Shown in pieces: positions 7,153 through 15,952 of a stretch of DNA of 64,000 bases. The DNA lies in NCBI GenBank assembly GCA_963758025.1, contig CAVWUA010000003.1, positions 186,001 through 250,000 of the forward strand. The letters run 5' to 3'. The notes under the pieces were generated by a model that saw nothing but the letters and a program-made list of their open reading frames with translations, searched no databases and was not told the origin of the DNA. A program made the position numbers and the translations under genes. Position 1 is the first letter of the stretch, and each line of letters opens with the position of its first letter. The stretch comes from CAVWUA01 sp963758025. GTDB taxonomy: Bacteria > Planctomycetota > Planctomycetia > Isosphaerales > Isosphaeraceae.

Positions 7153-8391
7153 TCACCCCGGCGGGGCTCCGGGCTCGATGAGGGCCTGAATCCGATCTCG
7201 GAGCCGTTCCGCGACCTCGTGGCGGACCGCCCCCGCATCCCGGAGATAGTCCGCGAGGACGTGGCTGACGTCGATGGGCTCGCCGATGCGGAGGGAGAGG
7301 TCCCGCCTGGCCAATTGCCGCGGTCGTTTGGTCCGGTAGACCTCCCGCTCCAGTTTGAGGACCATCTCCGCGAGCCGTTCCTGCGACGGGTCCACGTCCG
7401 TGTACTCCGGCTGCCAGCTCCCCATCTTGCCGACGCTCTCGGTCGTCTCCAGGTCCCTGCGGACCTGACCCCGACTCGCATCACCGACTCGCACCCTCAG
7501 GGTCAGCAGCTCCCGCAGGTAGGAACTGAGCCGCCACGCCCGGTCCATCGTCTGGGAATTCCGCTGGGGACTTGCCTCTGCATATCGGTCCTCAGCCTCG
7601 GAGAGCAGGGCCCTGCGGACCTCCTGCACCCGCTCGCTCAACTCGGTCCGCCGGTCGGCGACGGGCTCCAGGTGATGAACCAGCTCATGCCGATGGAGCA
7701 GGTCCGCCATGATTTGGGCCAGCCTTTGCGGGAGCGAAAGGCCCGTCCCGGCGCGGTTCAGGCGTTGCTCCATCAAACGGGTCCGCCGCTCCAGGATGGG
7801 GGCGATGGGCTCACGGTAGCGGTACTTGAGGGCCAGGGGGACGAGGTAGGCCGTCCAATCCGGCCGGGTCCGCCGGGCCTCGACCACGGCCTGCATGGCA
7901 ATATCGACGGCCCCGGTCTTGAAGGGTTGCACCAGGTCGTTGAGGTAGTAGATTTCGCCTTCCGGGAAGATGACGAGCACCTCCCGTCCTCGAGTCACGA
8001 CCTCGATGGCGTAGCGTTTCGCCACCTCGTTGTGCCGGCCGCCACGTTCGACCGAGAAGGCCCCGAGCCGCTGGAGCCACCAGCCGGCGACCCCGTAACC
8101 CTCGTCGAACGCCTCGCGGTTCATCATGAAGAGGAAGCGGCGGCCCCATCGACGGGAGAGTTCCAGGCAGGCTTTGAAGTCCACCTCGTCGGCGTGGTTG
8201 GCGGCGAGGATAATGCCCGCCTCCCGCGGCAGGGACCGCAATACCTCCAAGTCTCGCGGTCCGAGGTGGAGCCGATTCCGCCAGGCCAGGTCGAATCTGA
8301 GAAACGTCTGGACGGCCCGGATGACCCAACCCCAGGGCCTGGCAGGCCGGAAGCTGGGGCCTTGACCATGGCTGATCTCTCTCCGAACCAC
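7153..8391 (-). CDS. PlsC-like 1-acyl-glycerol-3-phosphate acyltransferase family protein
   Basis: IILAANHADEVDFKA contains the acyltransferase HxxxxD motif as NHADEVD, and VLVIFPEGEIYYLNDL is the FPEG motif that binds the glycerol-phosphate. These define a PlsC-type domain in the first half of about 410 residues; the second half is charged and helical, ending in IGEPIDVSHVLADYL. Such enzymes transfer acyl chains to lysophosphatidate or related lipids at the inner membrane. The frame stays open far upstream, but that part lies antisense to the antitoxin gene. GTG 8391, with GGGAG ahead, is the likely start. Substrate is not predictable. Confidence 0.75.
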   Translation of the reverse strand: MVRREISHGQGPSFRPARPWGWVIRAVQTFLRFDLAWRNRLHLGPRDLEVLRSLPREAGIILAANHADEVDFKACLELSRRWGRRFLFMMNREAFDEGYGVAGWWLQRLGAFSVERGGRHNEVAKRYAIEVVTRGREVLVIFPEGEIYYLNDLVQPFKTGAVDIAMQAVVEARRTRPDWTAYLVPLALKYRYREPIAPILERRTRLMEQRLNRAGTGLSLPQRLAQIMADLLHRHELVHHLEPVADRRTELSERVQEVRRALLSEAEDRYAEASPQRNSQTMDRAWRLSSYLRELLTLRVRVGDASRGQVRRDLETTESVGKMGSWQPEYTDVDPSQERLAEMVLKLEREVYRTKRPRQLARRDLSLRIGEPIDVSHVLADYLRDAGAVRHEVAERLRDRIQALIEPGAPPG

Positions 8392-8519
8392 CGGAGGACT
8401 CCCACCCGCAAGGCAAGCGAATCTCTGCCATCCGCCCCATGATACAGCCCGGCCCGCCGCGGTTGTACGCCCACCCGCGACTTCGCCCAGCTTGCCAGAA
8501 ACCTCACGCCCGGTTAATA

Positions 8520-8538
8520 TGTCTAGACAGTCTAGACA
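8520..8538 (+). promoter_or_regulatory. Candidate autoregulatory operator of the Phd/VapC module
   Basis: The palindrome GTCTAGAC occurs twice, at 8521 and 8530, in direct repeat with a nine-base step, directly between TTAATAT and the GGAGG ribosome site of the antitoxin gene. Two stacked palindromes are what an autorepressing Phd/VapB dimer pair would bind. Confidence 0.55.
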
Positions 8539-8553
8539 GCGTGGAGGTGCCCG

Positions 8554-8793
8554 ATGAACTGGAATCTCGCCGAGGCCAAGAATCGATTGAGCGAGGTCGT
8601 GAACCTCGCCCTGAACGAAGGGCCGCAGACCATCACCCGGCGGAAGGATGCCGTGGTGGTCATCTCGGCCGAGCGGTACGCCGAGCTGACCGGGCAGCGG
8701 CAGAGCTTCAAGGACTTCCTCCTGAGCGGCCCCTCGCTCGAAGGGCTCGACCTCGAACGCGACGAGAGCCCGATGCGGGACGTCGAGCTGTGA
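8554..8793 (+). CDS. Phd/YefM-type antitoxin
   Basis: The gene encodes 79 residues; NLAEAKNRLSEVVNLAL and GPQTITRRKDAVVVISAERY match the DNA-binding N-terminal fold of the Phd/YefM family. The C-terminal 25 residues are acidic and would wrap the toxin. A GGAGG sits seven bases before the ATG. The stop overlaps the toxin start (GTGA), so translation is coupled. It is expected to neutralise the PIN toxin encoded next and to repress its own promoter together with it. Confidence 0.85.
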   Translation: MNWNLAEAKNRLSEVVNLALNEGPQTITRRKDAVVVISAERYAELTGQRQSFKDFLLSGPSLEGLDLERDESPMRDVEL

Positions 8794-9215
8794 AAGTGCT
8801 CCTCGACACATGCACGGTTGCCGAAGTCCGCAAGCCGAAGCCCGACGAGGCGGTCGTCGAGGCGGTGCGGGCGATCCCCGACGAGCAGCTCTTCCTGAGC
8901 GTCCTCACCGTGGGCGAGATCGCCAAGGGCATCGACCTCCTCGCCGCCGGGAAGAAGCGGACCGAGCTAGCCTCGTGGCTCGCGAGCCTGGAAAGCCAGT
9001 TCTCCGGGCGCATCCTCCCCATCGATGCGGAAACCGGTCGGATCTGGGGCGAGCTGACGGCTAAAGTCTCGAAGAAGGGGAGCGTCATCGCCGCGGTCGA
9101 CGGGCTCATCGCGGCGACGGCCCTCCGGCACGGCCTCCGCGTGATGACCCGCAACAAGCGGGACTTCCGGGCCACCGGCGTCGGCGTCATCAACCCTTGG
9201 CAGGAAGCGTCATAG
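8790..9215 (+). CDS. VapC-type PIN-domain ribonuclease toxin
   Basis: The start is GTG 8790, overlapping the antitoxin stop. The 141-residue product begins VKVLLDTCTVAEV with the first PIN-domain aspartate; a conserved glutamate follows in LTVGEIAKGI, and AAVDGLIAATALRHGL plus MTRNKRDF supply the remaining acidic residues. PIN toxins cleave RNA, often tRNA or the sarcin-ricin loop, using a metal ion. The combination of a Phd-type antitoxin with a VapC-type toxin is common. No damage to the frame is seen. Confidence 0.88.
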   Translation: MKVLLDTCTVAEVRKPKPDEAVVEAVRAIPDEQLFLSVLTVGEIAKGIDLLAAGKKRTELASWLASLESQFSGRILPIDAETGRIWGELTAKVSKKGSVIAAVDGLIAATALRHGLRVMTRNKRDFRATGVGVINPWQEAS

Positions 9216-9412
9216 CCTCCTGACCAGGGACGAGTGACGCCGGGCATGGAGGCCGAGGTAACGGGAATGATCTCCGGCCAATCGGAAGCGAGATTGAGGC
9301 GTATCGGACTCCGAGCGGACTAACATCAAGAGCGGCCAAGCCCGCGGACAAGAAATGAACGTCGCCGAGCCGTCACCTCCGAGGTAAAATCGTTGGGAGG
9401 ATTTCTCGATCG

Positions 9413-9646
9413 ATGCCCGAGTATCGCGTGGAAGTGATCGACCGGACGTATGCCGCGATCCTAGCGGCGAAAACGCCCGCGGAACGGGTCGCGATCATGG
9501 ATTCGATGCATCGCCACGCGCGCCGCTTTCTCGCGAATCGAGTCGGCGAACTTTTCCCCGATGCCACCCCCGAGGCGCAGCGACGCGAATACCTCCGGAG
9601 GCTCCTGGGCCATGGAACAGTCGCAGATTTTGAGGCACGCGGCTGA
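9413..9646 (+). CDS. Small hypothetical protein upstream of nucleotidyltransferase
   Basis: The gene encodes 77 residues, mostly helical and rich in Arg and Ala (MHRHARRFLANRVGELF, then PEAQRREYLRRLLGHG). It overlaps the next gene by 35 bases, so the two are co-translated. The pairing of a small helical protein with a nucleotidyltransferase-like protein fits a two-gene accessory module of toxin-antitoxin type, but no motif proves it. Function unknown. Confidence 0.6.
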   Translation: MPEYRVEVIDRTYAAILAAKTPAERVAIMDSMHRHARRFLANRVGELFPDATPEAQRREYLRRLLGHGTVADFEARG

Positions 9647-10205
9647 AACTCTGGAAGCCCTGGATGTCTCTTATCTGGTCGTCGGCTCGTGTGCGAGCAT
9701 TGCTTACGGGGAAGCCCGCTTCACGCAGGACATCGATATCGTCGCGGCATTCGAGTTGAAGCATGTTCCGGGCCTGATGGCCGCCTTTCCCAGCCCGGAA
9801 TACTACATCAGTCGTCCCGCCGTCGAGGACGCCATTCGCAGGTCATTTCAGTTCAACGTGATCCATCCCGGATCGGGAAACAAGATCGATTTCATCCTGC
9901 CACGCGCAGACGCCTGGGCGACGGTCCGCATGGCTCGTCGGCGACCGGTTCGGTTGCTACCCGATCGCGATGTCATGACGGCCGCTCCCGAAGACGTGAT
10001 CCTCGGCAAGCTCTGGTATTACTCCGAAGGGGGTGGCGACCGCCACTTGCGGGACATCGCGGGTATCCTCCGCGTGACCGGCGATGGCGTGGATCGCGTG
10101 GAGGTCGAACGCTGGGCGCGGCAGCTCGGCTATCTTGAGGTCTGGGAGGCGATCGTCGAGAAGGTCGACGCGCCGGACCGTCCTCCAGGGCCGGGTGTGC
10201 CATGA
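9612..10205 (+). CDS. Nucleotidyltransferase-like protein (DUF6036/AbiEii type)
   Basis: Translation probably begins at ATG 9612 inside the preceding gene. The 197-residue protein shows YLVVGSCASIAYGEARFTQD followed by IDIVAAF: a GS motif and a DxD pair of the polymerase-beta nucleotidyltransferase fold. A further acidic position appears in KIDFILPRADAW. This is the organisation of AbiEii/DUF6036 proteins, some of which nucleotidylate tRNA as toxins and many of which have unknown roles. It lies next to a PIN module, in an accessory block. Activity and target are inferred only. Confidence 0.7.
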   Translation: MEQSQILRHAAETLEALDVSYLVVGSCASIAYGEARFTQDIDIVAAFELKHVPGLMAAFPSPEYYISRPAVEDAIRRSFQFNVIHPGSGNKIDFILPRADAWATVRMARRRPVRLLPDRDVMTAAPEDVILGKLWYYSEGGGDRHLRDIAGILRVTGDGVDRVEVERWARQLGYLEVWEAIVEKVDAPDRPPGPGVP

Positions 10206-10498
10206 TGCCCGACCAATGGCTGCCGCAAGCCTCCGAGGAGCTTCACAGGCTCGCGGCGGGTGGCCGGGGCAAAGCAAGTCTTCGCGTGTGCCCCGGCCAC
10301 CCGCGTCGGCCTGATCTGGGTGTCGCGATTCGGGCGACTGTAGCAGTTTTTCGGTAATGCGCGAACTCTGAGAATCCGACCAATAATAATGTGAATTCTA
10401 GGCGGTCATGGTCCTGGAGAGGTTCTCAGCTATCAACGCGAGGTTGGGCACACTTACACGGCTCTTCACTATACGTTCGCTGTCACGGGGGAGAAGTT
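10206..10498. other. Intergenic region with a 16-bp perfect hairpin at 10256-10304
   Basis: GCGGGTGGCCGGGGCA at 10256 and TGCCCCGGCCACCCGC ending at 10304 form a perfect 16-bp stem with a 17-base loop. No T tract follows, so it may work as a factor-dependent terminator for the nucleotidyltransferase gene or as a structural repeat. The rest, up to the start at 10499, shows no gene. Confidence 0.6.
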
Positions 10499-13400
10499 AT
10501 GTCTGGATATGCAGCCATCCGAGGTGTGGCCGTCGGGCTACTTATCGTGCTAGGTCCGTCGGCCTCGATCGGAGGCGAAATCCTGGATCACCTAAAGGCC
10601 GGAATGCACAAGCACCTCAAGGAGAATTTCCATACCAAGGCCGACAAGGTCGAGAATTGCCCTCCCTACGACCTGATGAAGATCGCCCACCTCGTAGATA
10701 TCCTCGAAGAGGGCATCCAGGACGCTGGCACAGTCGTCATCAAGCAGCCGGACATCTGGGGCCAGGCACGGATGACGAAGTACCGCCGCGAGTTCGAGAA
10801 GGAGATGGCGGGCGAGCTTGGCAAGTTCGCCACCGTCCTCTCGGCGCGGGTGGCCCGGACCGACCAAGCCTCGTTCCAGAGCGCTACCACACTCGTGCGC
10901 GGCCCTGGCAGCACAAGGAGGGGCGGACGGTGAGGGGAACTCCACCTCCGTGGACATCGACCAACTCACCGGCCTACTGACCGTCCCCGAGGGTGGCGAG
11001 TCACCGATCGCCCGGACGCCGCCGGGGCAACTCCTCGGCGAACGGCCGCTCGAGAAGGTCGCGATCGGCGAAGGCAAGCTCGGCCTGGAGCCGACGATCT
11101 ACCTCGACGAGAAGAAGCGGTACCTCGACCACCTCAACGAGCTGCGACGCGTCAACCTCGGCGACGACAACGCCGACACGGCGGGCTACGGCCTCTACCT
11201 CGTCCGCATTCCCGTCTCCATCCAGCCCGGCGAGAAGACCTACGAAGGCTACGGCGCCGACGCGTCAACGTCACCGTCCGCCCCGACTTCGGCCCCGCCT
11301 TCCTGCCCGAGACCTTCCGCAACCTCGTCGTCACCGACCTGGTGGACCAACTCGCGCCCGGTCGTCTTCGAGATCCTAGAACGGAAGCTGGACGAACAGT
11401 ACCTCGCCGCCCTGACCCTGCTCGATCTCCTGGAGGCATCCGGAGAATTCACGCCCTGGCGCCTTCGCCAGATCGCGGCTGCAATCAGGAAGCTCGACAG
11501 CAACATCGACATCAACTATCGGGAAGTGGCCGAAGAAGCAGGCTTGCAGAACGTCACCGGTCAGGAGAGCCTCGCCAGGTACTTCGATAACCTGGCCGTG
11601 ATTCTGGGCGCCCAGCCGCCAGGCCGACGGTCTCTCCGCCTCGATGTGGCGACTCAGACCCTGGCTCCTCAATTCCAATCCCTCTCCGCGGCGGTTAGGA
11701 GCTTGGTTCCCGAGGTCGCTGAGGTGCTCTCCGACACCTTGTCCGGCAATCTCTCCAATGTGAACTTCACTTCCAACCGCTACGATGCCCGCCCCTATCC
11801 CGTTGCGCCGAGCGACATGGGGGACGTGTTCCTCGTCCGGAACCTGCTCCGCCTGGCCCGGGCGGCCCGGGCCGCCCAGACGACGGTCCGGCTCCGCGCG
11901 ACCGACCTGCGGTCGTTCCTGAGCCAAGAGCTGTTCGACGCCTACGCGATCATCGCGAGGCATCCGGAATACCCGCTCCTTGTCGAGGACGCCGCGAACG
12001 CGGTCGAGAATCATCAGTTCAGCCTGCTGGGGCCGATGTACCACAACATCGTCGCCACCCTCCCGGGCGACCTCCAAGGCAATCGCAACGACCCGACGTC
12101 GATCCTCTCCTATGCGATCACGGTGGACGCCGGCCTGCTGAACCGGCGGTTGCGAGAGGACATGAGGCAGTTAGTCGGCCAGAACAACTTCGCTCCGGCC
12201 TGCGACGTCGATGCCCTGTTCTTCTACGTCCCGACGCCGTTGCCCGAGCGCACGCGACGTTCCGGGCCTACGTCAATGCCCGCTGGCCGATGATCACCTT
12301 CGCGCTGGACCCGGTCACCGACCAGCAGAACATCGCCGACGCGTTCAGCCTGCGTCGCGACCTCCAGATCGCCATGGCCTACTCATTCGCGACCGGGCAG
12401 ATCAACTTCAGCCAGCTCAACCGCTTCCGCCGCCGGATCGAGGAGGACGCCGAGACGATCGCGCTGAACCGCACGGTCACGGCGTACGCCCACGGCAACG
12501 AGACGTTCGGCTGGCGGTTCTACCCCCGGTTCCAGAACCCGCCGGTCCCCGTCGAGCGGACGAACTTCGGGACGCTCGGCAACCTGCTGGCCCGCGGCGG
12601 CCCGCCGCCCGACTACCGGGCGCGCTACAGCCGGCTCGAGACCGGGCAGCGCGAATTGACCGTGATCATGATCATGCCCTCGTTCCTCCAGCGGGCGCGG
12701 TTCGATGTGTCGAGCAACTGGTTCAAGCTCAACGACCCCGACGACTTCTACATTCCCACTGCCAAGATGCTCTGGCAGGGGCAGGAACTGATGAAGCTGC
12801 GGAACGCCGTGGCCCACTACTGCGACCCGCGGCTGTATCGGCCGGGCGACCTCGAACGCGTATTGGTGAAGATCGATCGCGTCGAGGACAAGCTGCCGCT
12901 CCAGACAGAATTCGTCCGCGTCCCGTACGAGAACATGCAGAGTGGATTCCAGCTGTTCACGCCTGGCCTCGCCGCGCTGGTCCCTGAGCTTCTCGGATAC
13001 GAAGGGCTCAGCCACATCGAAGCGGACAAGGGGGCGAGCCTGTTCCTCTACGCCAAGAACGTCAGCATCCACGAGACCCGGGTGATCGCCGGCGGCCAGT
13101 ACGTGATCCCCGACGAGAACGTCGAGATCCTCAGCCGCGAGGTCGTCCGCGTCACCCTCAACCCGGGGCTACTGGCCACGCTGCGCAAGGGCGTCGAGGA
13201 TCCGAATCGCATCGAGTTCCACCTGGCCACGCCGAACGGGATCTCGAATCGACTCCTGGTCCCCTTCGACACGGGGAAAGACGAGACGCCCGCGCCGACG
13301 ATCAAGTCGGGCTACGAATGGAGCCCGGCCCCGTCCGTGGTGGCGTATGTGACCTACGACGATCGTGGCGTCGTCGAATCGCTCGACTTCGAGGGCGACC

Positions 13401-13768
13401 TGCCGAAGGATCGCACGGAGATCGTGGCGAATACGAACTTCCTGGGTCTCGCGATCCCGGAGAAACTTACGCGGCTCGGGATGCGGGTCACCCTCAAGAA
13501 CGCGTCGGGTGAGGACGAGGCGGACAACACGGCTCCCTCCGAGGACCTCGACGTTGCTTTCAGCAGCCGCGGCCGGGCGGAGGTCCCGTTCACGGCCGTT
13601 GCGACCCCACTCGACTCGTTCCTCAGGGAGAAATTGAGGCGCAGCCAGTTCGGCGATCGGATCGAGGGCCGGGTCGCCACCTACATCCGGGTCGATGACG
13701 CGGAGCGACCGATCAAGCTCGACAACACGTTTGATCTCACGATCATCGTCCGCGAGCCCCGGCGCTAG
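10499..13768 (+). pseudogene. Very large exported protein of unknown function, several frame breaks
   Basis: ATG 10499 opens a signal peptide (hydrophobic core GVAVGLLIVLG). The coding pattern runs on to 13768 for about 1,090 codons but changes frame near 10910, 11265 to 11350 (out and back) and 12235. Recognisable stretches are YLDEKKRYLDHLNELRRVNL, a helical middle with LDEQYLAALTLLDLLEASGE, and a beta-rich C-terminal third ending in TFDLTIIVREPRR. A GC-rich hairpin follows the stop, and the continuous coding signal argues for one long gene. No domain is recognised. Either the gene is decaying or the sequence has indel errors; the out-and-back shift favours errors. Confidence 0.6.
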
Positions 13769-13786
13769 TGCCGCCTCGGAGCCTGA

Positions 13787-13833
13787 GAGGCCCCGGCTCG
13801 CCCGATCAATAGGATCGGAGGAGCCGGGGCCTC
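13787..13833 (+). terminator. Strong GC-rich hairpin after the large exported protein
   Basis: GAGGCCCCGGCTC and GAGCCGGGGCCTC make a perfect 13-bp stem with a 21-base loop, 18 bases after the stop codon. There is no U tract. Confidence 0.6.
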
Positions 13834-13864
13834 CCCGCGCCCGCCCCGGCGGACGCGACACAGA

Positions 13865-15110
13865 CAGGAGGATTGCAAAGTCGCTAATCTAAGGCCCCGA
13901 TGAACTGCAGGGCCTTCCGGAGATTCCGCCCCAGGTGATCGGCCCGAGCCCGGATCGGGAGATCCGCGGGCACCCCCGGCAGCACTCGCAAGGCCGTCAA
14001 CGCCGCGTCTCGCAGCATCGCCAGCCGCTCCGCCAGGCCGGGACGCGTGCTCCACTGGCGATCCTCGTCCCACCAGCGATCCTTGATGAAATGCAGACCG
14101 TTCTCGACCGACCAATGGCCGCGGATCAGGTCCATCAACTGTCTCGGGCTCACCGCCTCGGGCGACAGGCTGGTGATCAGGGAGCGGGTCTCGTGACGGA
14201 CCGGGCCGGCGGCGACGCGGGCCTCGGTATCGACCCGCAGAATCATCCTCAGGCCCGGGAAGGCGGTCACTTCGCGGAGATAATCGACTTCCACACCTTC
14301 AATGATCCAGAGTTTGCGAATGTGAATCTCCCCCCCTTTTTCTCGCGGGTCTCCGCATCGGGGGGCCGCTCGGCGGCGTCCTGGAAGCTCGCCTCGATGG
14401 CCTCCAGCAGGTCGGGCTGGTTGTCCTTGACCACGAAGAGGAAGTCGCGGTCGGCCTCGAGGATCACGCGGGCCAGCGGCCGCTGCGCGAACAGGGCATC
14501 GGCCGTGAACAGCCGCAGGAACGGGTAGTGCTCCAGCAACTCCGCCAGGCCCGCCTTCAACGCCTGGGGCTCGGTGGGCTTGCCGTCGGTGACGGGGAAC
14601 TGGGCCAGGCTGAGCTTCAGCTCGTGGGCGAAGACGTTGAGCATGTGGACCGGGTCACCCTGGGCGTCGTGCCCCTGCTTGCTGGTCTTGCCATCAACGG
14701 CGGCCGTGACGGCCTCGGCGATTTGGGGCAGGCTGACGAGCCAGCGGGCGAAGGCGTCGCGGAACTGCTCCAGCGAGAACCGCGTCAGGACCCGGCTGAT
14801 GGTCGTGGCGTGCGGTGGGTTGGTTTGCGTGAAGCCCAGCGGGTCCTTGAGGGTTTGCCAGTGGTCACTGGCCCAGCGTTGCAGGCCGGCGAAGTCGGTC
14901 TCGCGGCAGAGCAGGCCGAGGAAGGTCAGGGGCAGCAGGGAGGTGAAGGGGTGGCGGACCCCCCGCGGCTTGCGGGGGTCCTCGACCTGATCGAAGGCGT
15001 CGCGCAGCGAAGCAATGGGAGCAGCCATCTGTAACCAGACCTCCAAGGGAGCGATCTCAAGCCTGAGGCAGCAAGTTACGTCAGGTCGGGTCGACTTTGC
15101 AATCCTCCTG
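13865..15110 (-). mobile_element. ISAs1-family insertion sequence with 10-bp target duplication
   Basis: Perfect 19-bp terminal inverted repeats, CAGGAGGATTGCAAAGTCG at 13865-13883 and its complement at 15092-15110, bound a 1,246-bp element. The 10-bp sequence GCGACACAGA lies directly outside both ends (13855-13864 and 15111-15120) and is the target duplication. The single gene inside is an ISAs1-type transposase on the minus strand. Identical ends and an exact duplication point to a recent insertion. Confidence 0.92.
13884..15028 (-). pseudogene. ISAs1-family transposase, one frameshift
   Basis: The N-terminal 250 residues include DAFDQVEDPRKPRGVRHPF, the hallmark opening of ISAs1/H-repeat transposases, then VDGKTSKQGHD with the first catalytic Asp and LFTADALFAQRPLARVIL with the second. 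The C-terminal third, including RGHWSVENGLHFIKDRWWDE with the catalytic Glu, is in another frame. The break near 14300 is repaired by one extra base in TTCACATTCGC. As sequenced the enzyme is inactive; a sequencing error or a programmed shift cannot be excluded. It fills the element almost end to end. Confidence 0.88.
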
Positions 15111-15262
15111 GCGACACAGAACGCTCGCTTGACTCTCGCCGGCGACTCCCATAGTGTGGCGTCCGCGGACCGTTCGGCCTCCGTCGGGTCGGCGAGACGG
15201 TCTCGCAATCGTCCCCGGTGACCCTCCGGACAGAAGCTTCTCCTGATCATAAGGGTGGATGC

Positions 15263-15617
15263 ATGGCAGCCAAGAAGACGACCAAGACGCAGGTAATGAG
15301 CGAGCTGAAGCTGCGGGGCGAAGGAGATCGAGGCGAAGGTCGCTGAGGATACCGAAGATATCAAAATGAAGGCGCTGAACATCGCCATGAGGGACGGTAA
15401 TGTTGTCCAGCACCTCGCCGATATGATCATCGCCGCAGGTAATCAGCAGCCGTTGATCAAGATCATGCTCCGGAACGACCTGCGGACCGTCTGGCTACTC
15501 TTCGAGTTCCCGCCGCGGATCCCGCCGCTGACGTTCCGGGTCCTCGTCGATCTTGTCAACGAGATCACGACGAAAATCGAAAAGAATTTTATACCAATGG
15601 GATTGTCCACCGATTGA
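15263..15617 (+). pseudogene. Small hypothetical protein, frameshifted
   Basis: ATG 15263 gives a lysine-rich N-terminus (MAAKKTTKTQVMSELKLR). Dropping one G from the GGGG run near 15315 joins it to AKEIEAKVAEDTEDIKMKAL and on to 15617, for about 118 residues with a charged helical start and a hydrophobic C-terminal half (WLLFEFPPRIPPLTFRVLVD). The homopolymer position makes an indel error likely. It lies 150 bp from the insertion sequence. No family recognised. Confidence 0.5.
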
Positions 15618-15881
15618 GGGGCGCGACGGGGTAAGGAGGCGGGGCTCTAATACGGCCCCGAGGGGGTTCAAGTCCAGGCTGAATAATGAGTTCGTACTGG
15701 GACTCGAAGTCTTCGTGACGCGATCTTCCCTCGAGACTTGTCGAGCAGGTGGAACATAAAGCGCATTCCGAGGCGGAGCGATGGCAATCCGTCATCCGGC
15801 GTAGCGATTGCGTTGACTGGCTGAGACGAACAGACTGTCACCATCGGGCCGTGAACGCATGCCCTTTGGGGAAACGGACGG
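15618..15881. other. Intergenic, nothing recognised
   Basis: No supported gene. A T-arm-like sequence (GGTTCAAGTCC at about 15666) has no cloverleaf around it. Confidence 0.4.
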
Positions 15882-15918
15882 GTGGCCGGGGTCTCGAAGA
15901 GACGAGAGTCCCGGCCAC
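15882..15918 (-). terminator. Hairpin terminator of the sulfite/nitrite reductase gene
   Basis: GTGGCCGGG and CCCGGCCAC form a 9-bp stem whose loop holds a second small stem (GTCTC/GAGAC). It lies 35 bases beyond the stop at 15953. Confidence 0.55.
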
Positions 15919-15952
15919 TCTTGAAATCAGACAGCATCCGCGGGTTGGGGGA

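Noticed and set aside
8392..8811. N-terminal extension of the acyltransferase by about 140 residues
   Set aside because: It lies antisense to the antitoxin gene and its operator and shows no acyltransferase homology; GTG 8391 with a ribosome site is a better start.
15630..15690. tRNA-like T-loop (GGTTCAAGTCC) near the end of the small gene at 15263
   Set aside because: No acceptor, D or anticodon arms can be folded around it, and the T stem does not pair.
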